A stretch of DNA of 64,000 bases, taken from positions 29,453,498 to 29,517,497 of the forward strand of contig NC_026660.2 in the NCBI RefSeq assembly GCF_000004075.3, given 5' to 3'. The first letter of the stretch is position 1. Every line of letters begins with the position of its first letter. Made by a program: the position numbers and the translations under genes. This stretch comes from Cucumis sativus. Its lineage: Eukaryota; Streptophyta; Magnoliopsida; Cucurbitales; Cucurbitaceae. The notes beneath the pieces are model-generated. The model was given only the letters and a program-made list of their open reading frames with translations, ran no database searches and had not been told where the DNA came from. Shown in pieces: positions 21,814 to 33,677 of the stretch.

Positions 21814-23161
21814 GTGAGTATCTTCTTTCATTCGTATCAATGCCTTTTTATCGAATTCTTGATGTTGGGTTTTCCAGAAAAGAAAAAAAAAAAAAACATC
21901 TGTTGGAAATTCAGGTGGGATTATTGTCGAATTTATTGTTGTTATTTGATTGCTAAGAATGAATTTTGAAGCTTCTGAGTCAGGAGGGGTTTCCTCGTTT
22001 AAGTTCTGAATTCCTGGAAATGGTTTCTCTTGACACTATAGTATGCATCCAGACAAGTTCTTTTTTTAAAATAAAAAAACAGCTTCACGTGCTCTTGTGA
22101 TGCCAATTAGTACAAAGTTCGATTGTGAATGAGGTCTAATACTGAAGCATGATTGTTATCCAATGGGGACTTATCTAGGGATGGAAAATCTGTAGCTTCC
22201 ATCGTTCTATTTACAGAGTCTTCTCAATTTGTAGTTAAACAAAAGCTTTCCTCTTTTATTTTGGATAGGCTAAGCAATCATAGAACGATATGAGGGATTC
22301 TTAATTTTTCCTTTATATCTATTTCAGTCTATCTTCGACAGATAAATACAAAATTAGTTTATTCAAATAAGTAATTACTTCTTTTATACTTTACCAACTG
22401 CCATTCATTCACATTGTTGGTTCTCTAGAAGATTAAGATGGGAACTTTTTGACCTTTTGGGTCCTTGCTATGTCTGCCGGGTGACCGTATTTATTTATTT
22501 TCTCCTCAAATGTGTGATGGCCAGAAGTTTTAAGGATAACTAGAGGTTCTCCGAGACAGCGGTTTGTAGATGTCCATTAGGAGATCTGGTTAGAAAGAAG
22601 CAAAATAATTTCCGAAATTGTGGTATAAAATCTTCTAAGTAGATGTTTAAAACTTGATATTTTTATAGATTCCTATAGAGCATCTCTTTAAAATCCTTTT
22701 TGGCGACTGTTCTATCTCTTATCATGACTAGTTAGTGAAACTTTTATAGCTCCATTGATTTAATGGGCTTTTTTGTGCATTTGTGCATTTGCTTATTTCA
22801 TTTGACATTTAACAATGAAGTTTAATTCTTATGAAAGATGTTATAGCGTGAATTAGGTCTTGAGATGAGTTTTTCGTTAGGTCTTTTTGGGCAGCAAGTG
22901 GTTTTATTGATTTGGTGATCAATATGATCCATGTGTTTTAGCAATGCTCTAGAAGCTGGTTGTGCTTAATGGTAGCTTCGATTTTAATTTCCTGTGCGTG
23001 CAATAATTAGCCACTACTGGATGTTGTTATGTTTCATGCACTGAAATCCATGACTTTGATGCACATTCATTCAACTCTTCTAGCATAATTGAGACTCAAG
23101 GAATTACTTTGTTGATTTGGGTTATGGCACTATGAATAACGCTTTTATTGTTTGTCTTCAG
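21814..23161 (+). other. Probable 3'-UTR intron of the small membrane protein gene
   Basis: A strong donor (TTG/GTGAGT) sits 20 bases after the stop codon, and a good acceptor with a pyrimidine tract (TTGTTTGTCTTCAG) ends at 23161, followed by exon-like sequence. The 1.3 kb between is T-rich and has no coding exon. An intron this close to the stop (under about 50 bases) would not be expected to trigger nonsense-mediated decay. This is inference from splice signals alone. Confidence 0.45.
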
Positions 23162-26100
23162 AAAAATAAACCCATCTTTGCTCACTGGCACTGGATCGAT
23201 GACTTGTGCTTGGAGTTTGGACGTTTTTAATCTTCAGAAAGCTTCGGTACTGAACCGTCATCATTCTGCAAGTATGCGTCTTGCTTTCAATTTTCATAGT
23301 TTTCATTTTACCATTTTGTAAAGTTAACCTTTTTGACACACGGTTGGATAGGAAGTGTGAAGTTAATATATGGTTGGACATTTTTATTTTGTAATTGTTT
23401 ACATTACATAATATTGGTTACCAGTTTAAGCATCCACCTCTTTCCCTTTAGATCAGTAGCTTGACAATAGAGCATCATATTAGTTTCTAGTACTTGAGAC
23501 CAAAAGTTTAACTGTTAGGTTTTTGTTAAGAAAATCTTCTCAAATCACCCTTATGATTCTTGTTTTCTAGGATAATTTAAACATGCCAACCGAGTAGAAC
23601 ATACAAGCATATCAAACCTCTATCATTTAGGTATGGCTGCAGGGTATTACTCCAAGTTGAAGTTCTTCCCAATATCTGAAGAGATTGTCAATCTCATAAA
23701 ACCTAATAAAGTTAAATAAAATTTTCAAAACATTTTTAATTTAGAGTTATCTTTTCGGTGAGATGTTAACAATTTTAGTTCACACACTAATTGTTAGGCT
23801 AAATTCTTTTTTAACTTTTTTAAGTTCAAGAGTATTTCTGAAACTTTTCAATAGTTTAGGGTATTTTCAAAACAAAATTGTAACGGTTTGCACTCAAATT
23901 TTTTAGCGGTAATGGTTTGGATCCTTTTCTAATGTTGAGGATACTTTTTAATTTTTTTTAAAAAAGTTGGGTGTATTTGTACACAAAATGAAAAGTTGGG
24001 CATTTTCTTTTGTAATTTAGTCCATTTTGTTTATATATAGCTGCCATAGGAGCATGCAGTGTAGACAGCCACACAAACAACAAGCAACTTGAACAACATA
24101 ACCCTTTTTCATCTTAATAGGCTTCAAACTTCATGGGTTGGTTTTTCCACGTAGGTGAAACAATTAGGGGGCGTTTTGGGGTTCTTGGTTACTATTATAA
24201 TGTGTGTTTTGGGGGGTTGGTTATTATAAAATAATAAACACATAGGTTAAAAGTGCAAATGGTGTAACAAAGAGGACTTTGGCTTGAAAGTATTGTGCAT
24301 TACAAGTTCACTATTCGTCAACTTTAACTTTTACCAACTGAGACTTAGGTGAAACTCCAATGATGACTGGATTGAAAAATGTCTAAAGCTAAACTTTTAA
24401 AAAGAAAATCATATCTATACATACTTCATTTTTCAAGAATAAAAATACTTAGATGCAGGTCAGACCAATCCAATCTAATCCACACCCATTAAAATTAAAT
24501 ATGTCATATCAGCTGTATATATTTAGAAAGAACAATTGTAGAAGTTTACAAAATATATTTTTTCAAATTCTAATGAAATAAAAAAAAAGGTGTAGAAATT
24601 AGAAAACAGAATAAAGGAGGGATGAGGAAGAAGACAAAGGTAAGAGAAAGAGAAAAGGGTTCCAAAGGTTGGTGGCAGAAAATGGAAGAACAATCTAATC
24701 ACTTCAACTGTTTCCACTACTGCCAAAATCTAAAACCATCCTCGTTTGTAGGCTTTTTGGCATTTTATACAAATAAAAGCTGCACATTTCTTAGACTATT
24801 CTCTCACTACTCAAATATCAAAATAACCCAGGAAAATAAACAGCCAAATAAATCAAAATAAGTTGCTCTGACGATGTTATGTTTCACTGTAGCTGTTGAG
24901 AAGAGATTTATCAGTTATGGTATGGACATTGTACGTACAAATCAGCAATATGCATTGTTGATGATGAAGATCAAACATGATAGTTCATTCAATATTCCTA
25001 AAGGTAAAATAAAATAGAATAATAATAATAATAATAAAGCAGAAGAATTTGGGGTTTTGTGTAAAATCAAAATCAGTCATTCAACTGTTGGAAGGTGTGT
25101 GCACGTAACAAATGTTCCAAATGAAATCCTGTGTGTAAAATATGTCATCCAACTGTTGGTTCAAATCAGCACATAAACAAACAGTTTTTTCTTTTCAATT
25201 TTATTCATTTAAACCTTTTCTCTTGTTGGTATGTATATCTTGAACTCTAGCAGTGTTCCATTCCATCTTTCATATCTTCACAACATTAATTCTTTTCCTT
25301 TTGAAGACAATTCCTCTGATTCCTTTTTTCTCCTAACTTTTTTTTCAATATTTTTTCCAACCTTTAAGTATTTTCCTTGTGGAGTTTAATAGTAGCCAAT
25401 TGAATATTTTGAGTTTCATTTGTTTTTTTCTTACTTTGCCATGTGGGGATCGGAATATATGTCATGTCACATTTAAGTTCTTCACACATGTTGCAAATGT
25501 GAAAGATCATAATAATGTCTTTTGACATCAGGTTTCATAAAACTAAGATATCTTTTACTTTTTAATTTAGTGTTAAAAACTAAACTTATACAAAGTTTAA
25601 TACGAATAAAAATGGGAAATTGTAGAGTTTTTAATATTAACCGGTTAATGGATTAAGACATTAATAATTATCATAATCTTATTGTGATATGTATTTAAGG
25701 GATAATACTTGCTTATATACCACATCAATATAATTTTAAGTTACATTCTGTCAATAAATTTTAATTATCGTCAACAAATATATATGTAGACGGTACGAGA
25801 AGATTTTGCAAATTGTAATTCAAGTTCTATATATTGAGTACATAATTAAGGATTGGTTTTAGTTTTAAATTTGTTCAATAGTAAATAGTCAAATTCACTT
25901 ATCTTCGAAAAAATAGGCACTGTAAAGTTTGTAACTTCAATTAAATTTACAATGCAATTCCTCAATTCTTGAATTTGTACTCATTTTATTGGTTTGTCTG
26001 AGAAAGAAAGTATAATCTAGTTCGTGAGTTTATCTGTTTTTTTTACGTGGAACTTCAAATATGCAAGAAATTGGCTTCTCACGTACTAAAAAAACAATAC

Positions 26101-27426
26101 AAAAAAAAAAAAAAAGATTGCTAACCACAATTCAATCACTAGGTCAACACTAATTTTCTCAACCTATCCTATTATAAATTATTTGGAAACAAAAATTTTC
26201 AAGTCAAACTCTTCAAATATTGTTTAGGTTCTATCTCTCCTCTTAAAATTGATTTTAGTAAAAAAAAAAAAAAAAAACAGAATAGAGAAGAACAAAAGTC
26301 ATAAAACAAACCACATTAATTGAAGGGACTAAATCAGTCAAGAGATGTCATTAAAGTCCATATTTAGTAATCATAGTCTAATTTTGTAATGATCACCAAA
26401 TGACAGTTTCATAATGTAAGGGCAATAAGGAAATTTAAATCGAGGAATTTGAAAACACAAAAAAAGTTAATGAATTTAATGAAAAGGGAAAAAGTAATTA
26501 ATTAAGTGGAGGAGTTACTAAAACAAGATGCTGGTTATTAATTAAAAGGTAAAACTGAAAGTGGAAAAGTAAAATCTTTTTTGACTGGGAACAAAGTTGG
26601 CAACTTGAACTGAAATTAGGGTTTTGTTTGAGAATGAAACTGCAAAACCAAAAGAAATCCTAAAAAGCTGGCAGAGTTTAAGACAAATGATATCATCTAA
26701 TTTGGCTCTGCAACCTCCTCGCCTCATTAACTGCAAACTCTCAATCGACATTATTCTTGTAACATTCCTACCACTAATTGCCCTAATTCAATCTCAATTA
26801 ACTATTCAAAGAATCTTACAAAATCTCTTTGATGATATCATCCAATGGATAAGACATCTCTTTACCCATTAGGTCAATGATTCAACCAATCGATTAATAT
26901 TTCATTCTAAGTGAAGGTTTGTTCATTTTAACTAATTTTCGTTATAAGTCAAGTGAGTCCGTGAATACATCAATTAGCTAAAAATGGAGATAGATATAAA
27001 AAGTCCATTAAGAAAAAAAATACAAATTACATTGTGCCTCAAGGATTTATATTGTTCATTAATAATCTCCTCCCACGCATAGAGCTTGGTCACAAACAGT
27101 AAAATCTAAACCCTAGCTACTCATAGATAGAGAGATATATATCAGAGGCACAGGAAACACATGCAGCTTAATTCATTATTCCCCTACTACTTCCCTCCAC
27201 ATTCTTCCATTCTTCTATATCTGCATATGAAAACTCAATAAATAAATAATAATAACAACAACAAAAAGAAGAAGAAAAGAGATCACGAGAGAAATCAGAA
27301 GATATACCAAAATCTTAGGGAGTAAGGATGAGAAAAATCAGAAGGTATACCAAAATATATCAATTAGATTTCAGCCATTTAAGGTTTGACTTTTCGGGTT
27401 TAAAAATTAAGATGGGTTAGCAGACA
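23162..27426. other. AT-rich intergenic region
   Basis: Beyond the probable terminal exon (about 23162..23400), no exon is recognised. It contains (ATA)n at about 25018..25036, A-runs at about 26099..26115 and 26261..26277, and a purine-rich patch near 24600..24680. Open frames here are low-complexity. The last part (27.06..27.43 kb) is probably 3' UTR of WOX9. Confidence 0.45.
24166..24245. repeat. G-rich repeat fragment with two similar half-units
   Basis: GGGGGCGTTTTGGGG followed by TTCTTGGTTACTATTATAA, then GTGTTTTGGGGGG followed by TTGGTTATTATAA: two units of about 33 bp. This resembles the ends of short hAT-like non-autonomous elements that I recall as common in cucurbits. No matching inverted end was found nearby, so it is at best a fragment. 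Confidence 0.3.
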
Positions 27427-29037
27427 TTAAAAGTAAATGAAAGGAGGGGCAAATACCAGATAATAGTAAGAACCATGTTGGAGTGAGTGGAGAGTGAGAC
27501 CCCAGTCATTGGTGAGAACAGGCTGACCATTTGAGTGAATCAAAACGGCTTCATCACCAAAAGCCTCGCGTACATTGAACGGTCCAGAACTCACCTCGAA
27601 ACCCACACCATTGATGAATACGGTTGATTTTCCTACGCCACAAACTTCTCCTACACCTGCATAACACATGATCATTATTCCATTTTCTAGGTCAAGGGGG
27701 CCTCAAAAACCCATGCACACGTCCATCTAACGCTACATTATTATTCATCATAACCTAAATCTCGGCCCCTCAAAACCCTTTTCTTCAAATCCTAAATTTT
27801 TTTTGGAGAAAAAACGATGAATTTTTAAATCCATTTCTTTCTACTCTCTTCAACCCATTTGTCAAAATCCTTCCTTTAATTAAATAAATGAAGTTAAAAG
27901 GTCATTGACCTGCAATCTAAAAACACTTGGTTGTTATATACAATCACATAACTAATTGGTTAAAACATGTACAACGAAATGAAATCTAAGATAATTTTTT
28001 GTTTAATTTAATTATGTTACCTTGAGGAATTGTATTGGTAGGAGATGGAAGAGTGGTGAGAGGCGTGGAAATAGTGGACTGGGAAAGAGTGTGATCAGTA
28101 ATAGAGGAAGTCAAATTAGAAGGATGAAAATTCATAAATTGTGGCTGTGATTTCACCATATTAATCTTGTCTTGATCCAAATCTTTCTTTAAGGCTTCAG
28201 TTGGGCTCATAATTTCACTCAACAACAGGCTTGTGCAAGGCCCAACTCCATGTTCAGCAACTGGCTGCACTACACTACACAGCTCCGAGAAGCAAAACCC
28301 TTGACTCAAATTACAGCTTCCACCGCCGCTCCCGGTCTGTGTCGAGGACACTGGGAAGAAAAAGGGATCGGGCAAAATCTCGTTGGTGGGTTGATGAAGG
28401 TAGTTTTGAGTCACTGAATTATTGGAGGTAAGAGTCTTTATTGGAGGTTTCTTGGGAGAAGATTTGTCAGAGGATGAAGAGGAAGAACAAGTGGCGGTGG
28501 TGGTGGCGGCGGTGGCGGTGATGGAGGTTGTTGTAGTGGTTTGGGAATTATGATTGGATTTGGAGTTTTGGATATGGCGGAGTTTGTTTTTGCTTCTGGA
28601 TTTCCTGTTTTGAAACCAATAAAACACATTCGCATCACCCACTTGTCCATATTCTTGTAATTGAGCTCTAATTTTTCGAATTTCATCTCGGGGAGGATTC
28701 ACCATCCCAGAATTGAAAATTGCTTCAAGAATCCTAATTTGTTCAGGTTTTGGATTCCATCTTGGTTTTGGCTCCGGACTCCTCTCTTCACACCCACCAA
28801 CTATAAAAAAAAACACACACGCAAAATTTGATCATATCAAATATATTAAACTCCCAAAAAGAAAAGGAGAGATTTTGAATAATTAGAAGAACCTGTAGTG
28901 TAAGGGGCAGATCTAAGGCAGGAAGTGGGAGTGGAAGAAGAAAGACTAGTAGTATTGATGTCATGTTGCCATTGGTGATGAGAATTGCAAGGTTTGGACT
29001 TGAACATGCTAGGCCAGTGTCTGTTAGAGGAAGCCAT
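27427..29037 (-). CDS. WOX9: WUSCHEL-related homeobox protein, WOX9/STIMPY type
   Basis: Three exons on the - strand, 28893..29037, 28021..28800 and 27427..27656, give 384 residues. The N-terminus [17 protein letters not shown] and HHQWQHDIN are typical of WOX8/WOX9. The homeodomain lies at about 62-124 ([17 protein letters not shown], with [13 protein letters not shown] helix 3 at about 107-117), with the longer loop usual for WOX. A Ser/Thr-rich, low-complexity middle follows. The last exon carries the conserved C-terminal block ([44 protein letters not shown]). WOX9 proteins are nuclear regulators that maintain cell division and growth in embryos, shoot meristems and inflorescences. The last exon is read through to TAA. 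A donor-like CTG/GTATTT before the final ten codons means the true end could be spliced to a further short exon. A long gene-free stretch lies 5' of the gene. Confidence 0.95.
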
Positions 29038-29154
29038 GAAAATATATGATATGCTGCTGCCCTTTTTGTTTCCTTATGATATATTATAATTCCACTCTCA
29101 CTCACTCTCTCAATACTACTACCTCTCTTCAAAACCTACACCCAAAAATCTCAA

Positions 29155-29161
29155 CTTTATA
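29155..29161 (-). promoter_or_regulatory. Candidate TATA box of WOX9
   Basis: TATAAAG on the - strand, 118-124 bp before the WOX9 ATG, gives a leader of about 90 bases. Position and sequence fit a core promoter. A long CT/GA-rich stretch lies between it and the ATG. Confidence 0.5.
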
Positions 29162-30496
29162 GCCCTATTCAACTACCCCACCTCTCTCTTTTTTAATTAT
29201 TATTTAAAAAAAAGCCCCATCTTTAATTTGAGATCAGTACTGATCAAAAATATATATAATTTTTTTTTCAAAACCCCACAAACAACAGGAATCCACTGTA
29301 AAAGGAGATTATTAATAATAATAATTTAAAAGAAAAGAAAAAAAGAGTACTTTGAACTTTTCTTTTGATGACTTGTTAAAAAGTGAAAACACTTTTTGAT
29401 GAACTCACTATAACTAGCTAGAAATCGAAAAGTAGAAGATAAAGTTATTCATGGGTGAGAGATCATGAGAAGCAAAATAGAAAAATGAAAAGGGAATTGG
29501 TTGTTGGGGGCTAAATTAGAAATCTTTCTCACTGAGTCACAGAAGATCAAGAACCCCTCTTAATGCCAAACCTTGCTTTACACAAAAGTGAAGTGGGTTT
29601 TTTTTTTTTTTTTTTTTTAATGGAGAAAGAGAGAAGGAGATTAAGTTGAGGTATTTTTAATTTTTCTAGGGTTTTAAATAGAAGGATATTAAATAGGGGG
29701 GAAGAGAAAATACGCGATTGGGATTATTCTAATACAAAAGGTTGTTGCAAAACATAAATAGGGGGTGAGAAGAGGTAGAGACCAAAGGGTTTTTTTTTTT
29801 TTTTTTTTTTTTTGAAAGTCAATAGGAATATGAAATGAAGGTTTAATTTTGATTGGAAAATGGTGATGGGAGGATAGTAATTGCAAAGCTTTATGTTATA
29901 TTGGGAGAAATAAGGTGGAGTTTTTGGATTGACTCGAGGGATTAATATTTATTGTCCCTCTTTTTATCTTTTTAATTAACTCTTCACATAAATAAAAGTT
30001 ACCTTTTTTTAGGAAAAAAATAAAAAGATAAAAATCAACTCATTTCATTTCTCTAGGCCATTTCAAAATTTCATACTTATGAACTTAATTAACCCTATTG
30101 ACTCTTTTTTTTCTTCTTATTCTCCTTATTTAACAGTGTGAAACTACTTTATCACACAGTCAAAAACTTTTCAAAGCTTTTTGTGTTCAACAACGTATAG
30201 CAGTGCAAGTTTATTGTTAAAAAAAAAAGGTTGGAGTGTACTTAAAGTGTTTGACCTTTTTTATTAAGAAAAATATATAAAAAATTCAAAAAAAAAAATT
30301 GTTTTTACGTGGAAGAAGCTTATGAGATGAACACATCATAGCAAGTATCTAATCATTGTCCAAAAAAATAAAAGTTATGCATTGAACTTCATCATACATA
30401 TGAAAAAAAATGTGAATTTTCCATACCAATATCGAATCACATTGTTTTATCATCTTAAACTGTCAATTAATCTAAAATCTTAAACTAGTAGGTAAG

Positions 30497-30594
30497 ATAA
30501 TTGATTGTTGAACCACAAATAGGTGTAGTAACAAGTAAAGAAAGAATAATTGATTGTTGAACCCACAAGTAGTGTAGTAACAAGTAAAGAGAGA
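30497..30594. repeat. Tandem duplication of a 49 bp unit
   Basis: Copies at 30497..30545 and 30546..30594 both start ATAATTGATTGTTGAACC and continue through GTGTAGTAACAAGTAAAG. They are nearly identical, indicating a recent local duplication. Confidence 0.9.
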
Positions 30595-31946
30595 ATGTAG
30601 TTGAAATGTCCTTAGGGTTGAAGTCTTAATTAACTCCAACAATAATAAGTAAAAGAAAAAAAAAATGAAGTGAAATTTTGTAGGAAAAAAGAAGATGAAG
30701 ATAAAAGGGAAAGAGGGGGTTTGGTTAGATAAATTAGATGAGATAGTTGGAATGGGTATAGTATAGGGGGGGTTGAGTAAGTAGGAGTAGTAAAAATCGT
30801 ACCATAAAATTGAAAGAGAGTTTTCACTATCAAAGCCTTGCACGCAACACACACAGTGGCGGTGCCAGTTATACAGAATCATACATTTTATATATATAAT
30901 CAATATAAAAATGAAGGCTTTTAGTTGAAGGCAAAGAGAGGTTATGGGCTATACGACTGCTTAATGATTTAGTTTCTGATCTTACTTCTTTTCTTCCACA
31001 GAAGTACACCATTATTTCACAAATTATAACAAAAAGAAAAGGCGTAGATGGAATATTTTGGACCCATATAATATAGGCAATGCCAAATATATATAATACT
31101 ATATAGAAATAATGGAATAAGATGCATGATGAGAGTTATTTATATATATTATTGTGTTAATGGTGAGTGACGCAAAAAAAAAAAAGGGAAAAAAGTGAGG
31201 GATATTTTGATATCAATTCGTGTCTCCAAACTCTAATCTCCACATGTGTGTGTGTGTGTTTGTTTGCAAAATTTTCAACTTCCCATGCAAATGAAGTCTT
31301 TATGTCGGCGCAATTCCGACATGCTAACCTCACCTTCATCCCGCCGGTGGCTGCCATCTCACCATCATAATAATATTGATATTTCGTAATAATTTAATTT
31401 AAATGTTGAAGAATTTATATATACACCAAATAAATTGCGGGGAAATTATAACTTTCAAAACATAAAACTAATAACCCAAATCGTTACCCAACCAGGGGTG
31501 AACTTTTAGCCATCTTTGTTACATTCTTTTTACTTTGTATCTTGATCGATAATTAGTTTTAAAATATAATATCAAAATCTATAAGAGAAATATATAGATA
31601 TTTCAATTAAGTTGACATATAACATTACCATGTTATATTCAAAACACTAAAAAGTAGATTTACATTATATCTTTTTCTGGTTAAATAATTTTTAAAGGTG
31701 GTTAAAGTAACTAGGAGGAAGCAAATAAAAAACCCTATTTTTAGTGGTTAAGATTTTTCTTTTTAAAAAAAGGGTTAATTAGTTAGGGGATTAGAGTACA
31801 AAATGTGAAGAAAGTGACATTGGTCAAATGTGTATTGTATAGAGAAATGGTTTGTTTTATATAGCCATCAATCAATGTAATGGCATTGACAGTGAGTGAG
31901 TGAGTGAGGGGGGCCTAGTGGGAGGGCCCTGGGTGCCTATATTCTG

Positions 31947-31954
31947 TATATATA
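31947..31954 (+). promoter_or_regulatory. Candidate orphan TATA element
   Basis: TATATATA preceded by an unusually G-rich stretch for this neighbourhood (about 31890..31935, including (GTGA)n and GGGGGGCC) and followed by CT-rich, leader-like sequence. No open frame follows that I can assign. It could mark a non-coding transcript, or nothing. Confidence 0.2.
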
Positions 31955-33671
31955 CTTACTCTGATGCCAAATGCTTCTGTCAAAACCAGAATCTCTTTTC
32001 TTTATGATTAATCTCTCCAATTTCTTCTCTGAAGTGTCACTTTGTTAACATATCCTCCTACCCCTATATCCCTTTTCTCTTCCACTCTCCTTTTAGATGC
32101 TATGTTTATGTGTTACTGTTCATTTATCTATATGCCTCTGCATTTCATCATTAGTGGGGTCCATTTATCTCGCTCTCCATCTTCGAGTCATATCCTAATT
32201 TTGACCAAGTTAACCTTAACTCAACTTGCTAAACTCATCGAGTAATTTAAAATGAGCACATTTTATTAGATAATGTATAATTAAACTTGTTTTTATTTAT
32301 GAGTTTAAACTTTAACAACAATTGGTGATTTAATTAAGATGATATCAAAAGCATATGGATCTTATATGTTAATCAAACCGCTGCAATAATGTTACTTTCT
32401 CTTTAAATCTAAATCTATAAGTGAGAGAGTGTGTTAAATGTCGATTAATTTTAGCTCTAACTTTCAATTTTTGTTGTAATGTTTGATGGGTTAAAAGCAG
32501 AGGTGGATAATTTACATTTTGAATTTCATATTTTAGTCCTTTTATTGGGTCTTTTCCTACCTGTTTCTAGACTTGCAAGTTCACTATTGATGATGAATAT
32601 TAGAAGTATAATAATAATTGCATTTCTTTTCCTTCTTCATGAAATTATTCAATTATGGATTTTAGGAAGGATTTTGTGCTCCACTCTATCATGTGATGTG
32701 ATGACATACCCAATGCAACTAAATATACCTATCTTAGACACTTTGCATTTAATTAACATCGTGATACGAGCTCTAAAAAAAAGTGATTTATGTATTTATT
32801 TTGACTGAAATGTATTTGAACATGCTGATATATATATATATATATAGTCAATCATTCATTATTAGTTAATCTTTCAAAATCTAATAAGAAAAAAATATAC
32901 TAAAATTGTATTACAATATTGAAGAAAAAGGTTACATAAAACCCAAACATGACCTTTTAAGAATCCCAGATTCACCCAAAATAACAACTACACTCCAAAT
33001 TCTACCTAATCCCAAAAACCTCCAACGTCTCTCCATTATTCTTTTACACACCCTTTTACTAACCAACAAATATCCTCATATTCCAATCTATTCTAAGTTA
33101 ATAAATAATTTCCCTCCTAACATTCTTAATAAAATCAAAATTGTACCAAAAAGAAAAAGAAAACAAAATTAATTACCATTATATGTATATAAACACACAT
33201 GCAATACAACTGAGGTTAGAGAAACATTCCCTCTTACAAAAATTATTCCCTCTTCACAAAGATGAGCCCTTAAGTTGAAGGGGTTGGTCGTATAGATATA
33301 GAATGAATAAGATGATATATGCATACGAATGGGGAAGATGGGGGATTTTGTGATGAGTTGGGGACCAAAGAGAGTGTGTTGATGAAAAGGGGGTTTGTTC
33401 TTTTGTCTAAGTTTGGGGCAGACAAAGAGTAGGTTAGCAGAAACTAAGGACAAAACAATTTTAGGAACTGGAAGTGGACTTTAAAGTGTACTAATTGTTT
33501 TGCTCTCTTTCCACTTTTCATTTAATTTTTTCTCTCAATCCGTACAATGGAAAAACCCTAAACCCACTCTTCTTTTATTAACCCCATTTCTACACGTTAT
33601 TGTTTTTTCCTTTTTTCTTTCTTTCTTTCATCTTTTCCTTCTCATATCTTCCCCTTCATTTGCCTCCTCCT

Positions 33672-33677
33672 TATATA
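33672..33677 (+). promoter_or_regulatory. Candidate orphan TATA element followed by leader-like sequence
   Basis: TATATA within a C/T-rich stretch (33490..33790) with a CACGTG G-box core at about 33727..33732. The following DNA has no coding exon. Weak evidence for a non-coding transcription start. Confidence 0.2.

Noticed and set aside
26830-26895. tRNA/SINE-like stretch (CCAATGGATAAGACATCTC, then GGTCAATGATTCAACC)
   Set aside because: It vaguely resembles A- and B-box spacing, but no cloverleaf, poly-A/T tail or repeat ends could be seen.
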